Below are positions 61,071-64,000 of a stretch of DNA of 64,000 bases, piece after piece. Under the pieces are notes generated by a model, which did not search any database, was not told the DNA's origin, and worked only from the letters and a program-made list of their open reading frames with translations. Location: contig JAYFNU010000011.1 in assembly GCA_034933305.1 (NCBI GenBank), positions 19,460 to 83,459 on the forward strand. Direction: 5' to 3'. A program made the translations under genes and the position numbers. Each line of letters opens with the position of its first letter. Positions within the stretch are counted from its first letter, which is position 1. The DNA comes from JAYFNU01 sp034933305 (GTDB lineage Bacteria > Bacillota > Clostridia > Oscillospirales > Ruminococcaceae).

Positions 61071-61913
61071 TTACAGTTCGATGTCGCCGGTGAAAACGGT
61101 CACCGCGCCGCCGCGCATCGTCACGCGGCCGTCGTCGTGAAAGACGATCTCCAGCTCGCCGCCGCGCAGCGCGACGGCAATGGGCGTTTCGCGCGCGCAA
61201 AGGCCCCGGCGCACCGCCGCGACCGCCGCCGCGCAGGCGCCCGTGCCGCACGCGAGGGTCTCCCCCGAGCCGCGCTCCCACACGCGCATGCGCAGCCGGG
61301 TCGGGGACACCGCCGCGACGAATTCCGTGTTGACGCGCGCGGGGAACAGGGGATGATGCTCGAAAAGAGGCCCGAGCGCCCCGAGATCGACCGCGTCGGG
61401 GTCGTCGACGAACAGCACGGCGTGGGGGTTGCCCATCGACACGCACGTCGCGTGCCAGACCGCGCCGCCCGCCTCGAGCGGCACGTCGAGGCTGTCGCCG
61501 TCCCACAGCACGGGGATATCGGCGCACGCGAGCAGCGCCGGCCCCATGTCGACGCTCGCGCCCGCGGCCGTGCCGTCGGGCGCCACGTCCATCGTCAGCG
61601 CCCGCAGGCCGCTGCGCGTCGCGACCGTCACGCGGGGACTTTTCGCGTAGCCGTTGTCAAAGAGATATTTGCCCACGCACCGCACGCCGTTTCCGCACAT
61701 GGCGCCGGGCGTGCCGTCCGCGTTGTACATGTCCATGAAGCCGTCGGCGCCCTCGGCCGGGCGGATGAAAATGACGCCGTCCGCGCCGACGCCGAAGCGC
61801 CGCCGCGACAGCGACGCGATCTGCTGCGGTGTGAGCGCGACGTCCCCGCGCATGCAGTCGATGTAGATGTAATCGTTGCCCGCGCCGTGCATCTTCGTGA
61901 AATGCAGCCGCAT
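61071..61913 (-). CDS. dapF: diaminopimelate epimerase
   Basis: The product is 280 residues. It converts LL- to meso-diaminopimelate for lysine and the peptidoglycan cross-link. The two catalytic cysteines lie in GAMCGNGVRCVGKY and LACGTGACAAAVAAV. The N-terminus is FTKMHGAGNDYIYID. The start at 61913 follows GGGGAGATGGG. It heads the minus-strand dapF-dapL group behind a promoter divergent from hflX. Confidence 0.96.
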   Translation of the reverse strand: MRLHFTKMHGAGNDYIYIDCMRGDVALTPQQIASLSRRRFGVGADGVIFIRPAEGADGFMDMYNADGTPGAMCGNGVRCVGKYLFDNGYAKSPRVTVATRSGLRALTMDVAPDGTAAGASVDMGPALLACADIPVLWDGDSLDVPLEAGGAVWHATCVSMGNPHAVLFVDDPDAVDLGALGPLFEHHPLFPARVNTEFVAAVSPTRLRMRVWERGSGETLACGTGACAAAVAAVRRGLCARETPIAVALRGGELEIVFHDDGRVTMRGGAVTVFTGDIEL

Positions 61914-61939
61914 CGTCCCATCTCCCCGGATTTTTAAAA

Positions 61940-61968
61940 AGTATAACACAGAATCCCGCCGCGCGCAA
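61940..61968 (-). promoter_or_regulatory. promoter for dapF-dapL
   Basis: On the minus strand TTGCGC, 17 bases, TATACT, about 27 bases upstream of the dapF ATG. Confidence 0.55.
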
Positions 61969-62012
61969 AATTCTCTGTATCTTTTTCGTTTCGCATGGTA
62001 TATCATTGTTCT

Positions 62013-63311
62013 ATGGATATGACAGAGATCAGAACGCAAGACAATAAAAAAGAATATACCTGCGCGGAAGCGCCCGAGCGCGCCGTGCTCGCGGCCGCGG
62101 ATACGGGCGAATACGACGTCGACGCGTCGCTCGCCGAACTGCGCGCGCTGTGCGAAACGGCGGGCGCCGTCGTGCTCGCCGAGGTGGTGCAGCGCCGCGA
62201 AAAGCCGGACCCCGCCGGCTATCTCGGCGCGGGAAAGCTCACCGAGGCGCGCGAGCTGTGCGAGCGCCTCGACGCCGACGTGCTCATCGTCGACGACGAG
62301 CTCACCGGCTCCGTGCAGCGCAACATGGAAAAGGCCGTGGGCGTCGACGTCGTCGACCGCACCGCGCTCATCCTCGATATTTTCGCGCGCGCCGCGACGA
62401 CCGCCGAGGGCAAGCTGCAAGTCGAGCTCGCGCAGCTCAATTACCGCCTGCCGCGGCTCGCGGGCTCCGGCGCCGCGCTGTCCCGCATCGGCGGAAGCGC
62501 GTCGGGCGGCGCGGGCGGCAGGATCGGAACGCGCGGCCCCGGCGAAACGAAGCTCGAAAACGACCGCCGCTACGTCCGCTCGCGCATCACGCTGCTCAAG
62601 GACCGCCTCGCGGAGGTGGAAAAGCGGCGCGCCGTGACCCGCACGCGCCGGGGAAAGACGGGCGTGCCCGTCGTTTCGCTCGTCGGCTACACGAACGTCG
62701 GCAAGTCCTCGCTGCTCAACGCGCTCACGGGCGCCGGCGTGCTCGCCGCGGACAAGCTGTTCGCGACGCTCGACCCGACGGTGCGCCAGCTGATGCTCGG
62801 CGACCTGCAGCAGATCGTGCTCGTCGACACCGTCGGCTTCGTCAGCCGCCTGCCGCACAACCTCGTCGAGGCCTTCAAGTCGACGCTCGAGGAGATCCGC
62901 TATTCCGATCTCATCGTCGAGGTGCTCGACGCGTCGTCGGCCGCATGGCCGGAGCAGCAGAAGGTCACCGAGGATGTCATCGCGCAGCTTGGCGGCGGGG
63001 ACATCCCGCGCGTCGTCGTCTTCAACAAGTGCGATCTCGTCGACACGGCGGGGGCGCTGCCGGGACTGCCCGTTTCGGCCGCGACGGGCGCCGGGCTCGA
63101 CGAGCTGTGCGCGCTGCTCGCGAAGACGCTCGCCGAGCGGGTCGTGCGCTGCGTGCTCAAGCTGCCCTTTGATCAGCTGCCCCTGCTCGCGTACATCCGC
63201 GCGCGCGGCAACGTGCTGTCCGAGGAATATATGCCCGACGGCGTCGTCGTCACGGCGACGGTCGAGCGCGCCGCCTACGCGAAGGTCAAACCCTACGTCG
63301 TCGGCGTGTGA
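62013..63311 (+). CDS. hflX: GTPase HflX
   Basis: The product is 432 residues. The N-terminal HflX domain holds PAGYLGAGKLTEARELCERL, VDRTALILDIFARAATTAEG and the GTRGPGETKLENDRR signature. The G domain has VSLVGYTNVGKSSLLNAL, VDTVGFVSRLPHNLVEAFKS and FNKCDLV. It splits stalled ribosomes under stress. The start is uncertain: ATG at 62013 or 62019 (or 61995), none with a Shine-Dalgarno site. A TATATC at 61999-62004 raises the possibility of a very short or absent leader. Confidence 0.94.
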   Translation: MDMTEIRTQDNKKEYTCAEAPERAVLAAADTGEYDVDASLAELRALCETAGAVVLAEVVQRREKPDPAGYLGAGKLTEARELCERLDADVLIVDDELTGSVQRNMEKAVGVDVVDRTALILDIFARAATTAEGKLQVELAQLNYRLPRLAGSGAALSRIGGSASGGAGGRIGTRGPGETKLENDRRYVRSRITLLKDRLAEVEKRRAVTRTRRGKTGVPVVSLVGYTNVGKSSLLNALTGAGVLAADKLFATLDPTVRQLMLGDLQQIVLVDTVGFVSRLPHNLVEAFKSTLEEIRYSDLIVEVLDASSAAWPEQQKVTEDVIAQLGGGDIPRVVVFNKCDLVDTAGALPGLPVSAATGAGLDELCALLAKTLAERVVRCVLKLPFDQLPLLAYIRARGNVLSEEYMPDGVVVTATVERAAYAKVKPYVVGV

Positions 63312-63550
63312 GCGGGGCGTTTTCATCGGCGTGCGGCCGGAAAAATGAGGAAGATGAGGCGCAGGCTTTTTTTGAAGCGGTACGCCCGCAAGCGGCAAAG
63401 GGGAACGGCGCCGAACGGCCGTGGTTGCGGCCGCAAGACATCAGCGCAGAACAAAAGAAGCGGCAGACCCGAATGCGCCGTCCCGCCGAAGCCGTTCTGC
63501 AACAGCGACATCCCGATGCTTCCGGATCGGAATTTCTGAAATCGTAAAAT

Positions 63551-63584
63551 AAAAAAGCGGAGAGCTGAAGCTCTCCGCTTTTTT
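63551..63584. terminator. bidirectional intrinsic terminator
   Basis: A 10-bp perfect stem (GCGGAGAGCT) with a GA-only loop is flanked by six A and six T. The 240 bases between hflX and this hairpin (63312-63550) contain no gene I can support. Confidence 0.9.
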
Positions 63585-63598
63585 CTACAGGAAAGGGG

Positions 63599-64000
63599 TC
63601 AGACGGTCTGCGTGCCGCAGTCGGGGCAGAAATTGCCGTCGACCATCTTGCGGCATTTGGGGCAGAACCTGCCGCCCGCGGCAGACTGTGCGGCCGGGGC
63701 CGCGCCCGCGGCCGGCGCCGCGCCGCCCATCTGCTGGGCCATCTGCTGCGCGAGCTGCGCGCCCACGGCCATCTGCGCGCCGAGCCCGGCGATCCCGCCG
63801 CCGCCCTGCGCCATCCCGTCCGCCGCCGCGACGGTCGCGTATTTCGCCGTGTCCTGGATAAAGGACTGCCCGGCGACCTTCTCGGCCATCTTCTGCACTT
63901 CTTCGGGGTAGTTGACGCTGATGATGTTGAGGTCGCGCACGCCGAGGCCGATGTCGAACATCTCCTTGTCGAGCTCCTCGCACATCTTCTTGCTCAGGGT
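63599..64000 (-). CDS. SPFH-domain/zinc-ribbon protein, 5' part off window
   Basis: The last 133 codons of a gene that begins beyond the right edge. The visible part starts in an SPFH/virion-core-like C-terminal region (FDIGLGVRDLNIISVNYPEE, then a long helix with VQKMAEKVAGQSF). It continues through an Ala/Gly/Gln-rich linker with MAQQMGG and ends in a zinc ribbon (FCPKCRKMVDGNFCPDCG). This matches YdjI-type SPFH proteins. The role is unknown; homologs sit near membrane stress genes. A terminator follows the stop. Confidence 0.8.
   Translation of the reverse strand, partial: TLSKKMCEELDKEMFDIGLGVRDLNIISVNYPEEVQKMAEKVAGQSFIQDTAKYATVAAADGMAQGGGGIAGLGAQMAVGAQLAQQMAQQMGGAAPAAGAAPAAQSAAGGRFCPKCRKMVDGNFCPDCGTQTV

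Noticed and set aside
63308..63547. Small overlapping open frames (60-80 codons) between hflX and the last terminator
   Set aside because: No ribosome site, low complexity, no family resemblance, and the frames conflict with each other. The stretch may be a remnant but cannot be called a gene.

Overview
The window is a 64 kb stretch of a GC-rich bacterial chromosome. It is most likely a Gram-positive member of the class Clostridia (Bacillota). The evidence is the gene set (rnc-radical SAM-smc-ftsY, yqeK-LCP-rsfS, infC-rpmI-rplT with a leader attenuator), T-box and L10 leaders, many GTG and TTG starts next to strong AGGAGG sites, a DapL-type lysine/cell-wall pathway and a clostripain-type peptidase. 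Coding is dense, genes often overlap by 4 bases (ATGA or GTGA), and sigma-A-like promoters with 17-base spacers sit in the few gaps. I found no tRNA, rRNA, insertion sequence, prophage or CRISPR array.

Layout. 1-3.3 kb (minus): two tandem paralogous membrane proteins, a START-like domain followed by BamE-like repeats. 3.4-12.9 kb: a YetF-like protein, asnA, a DUF1461 protein, queH, a class A penicillin-binding protein, rsmJ, a HAD phosphatase, nagB with a PadR regulator, and a flavin reductase. 13-18.5 kb (plus): cysteine desulfurase, thiI, and a 1021-residue CinA protein fused through a membrane segment to sortase-B-like and SpoIID-like domains. 18.5-23.2 kb (minus): ddl-murI-DUF1934-argS plus a small membrane protein. 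23.3-26.8 kb (plus): rpmG-secE-nusG-rplK-rplA, then rplJ-rplL behind an L10 leader. 26.9-33.2 kb (minus): zinc-ribbon clostripain-like peptidase, a purine permease behind a guanine-type riboswitch, and a large multi-pass membrane protein.

33.3-53.8 kb (plus): a long housekeeping run, infC-rpmI-rplT, then a SpoU methyltransferase, dprA, topA, trmFO, plsX, rnc, radical SAM, smc, ftsY, rdgB, yhbY, nadD, yqeK, LCP, rsfS, leuS and rpsU. 53.8-61.9 kb (minus): dapF-dapL, two small membrane proteins, then two AMP-forming acyl-CoA ligases and a 2-hydroxyacid dehydrogenase arranged behind two T-box leaders. 62-63.3 kb: hflX. At the right edge is a partial SPFH/zinc-ribbon protein.

The two most interesting parts are (a) the CinA / pseudo-sortase / pseudo-SpoIID fusion, which would join a cytoplasmic nucleotide enzyme to an extracellular wall-type module whose expected catalytic residues are replaced, and (b) the double T-box acyl-CoA ligase cluster. 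I read the specifiers of the T-boxes as GUA (Val) and AUC (Ile). That suggests salvage of branched-chain acids into branched-chain amino acids when the matching tRNA is uncharged.
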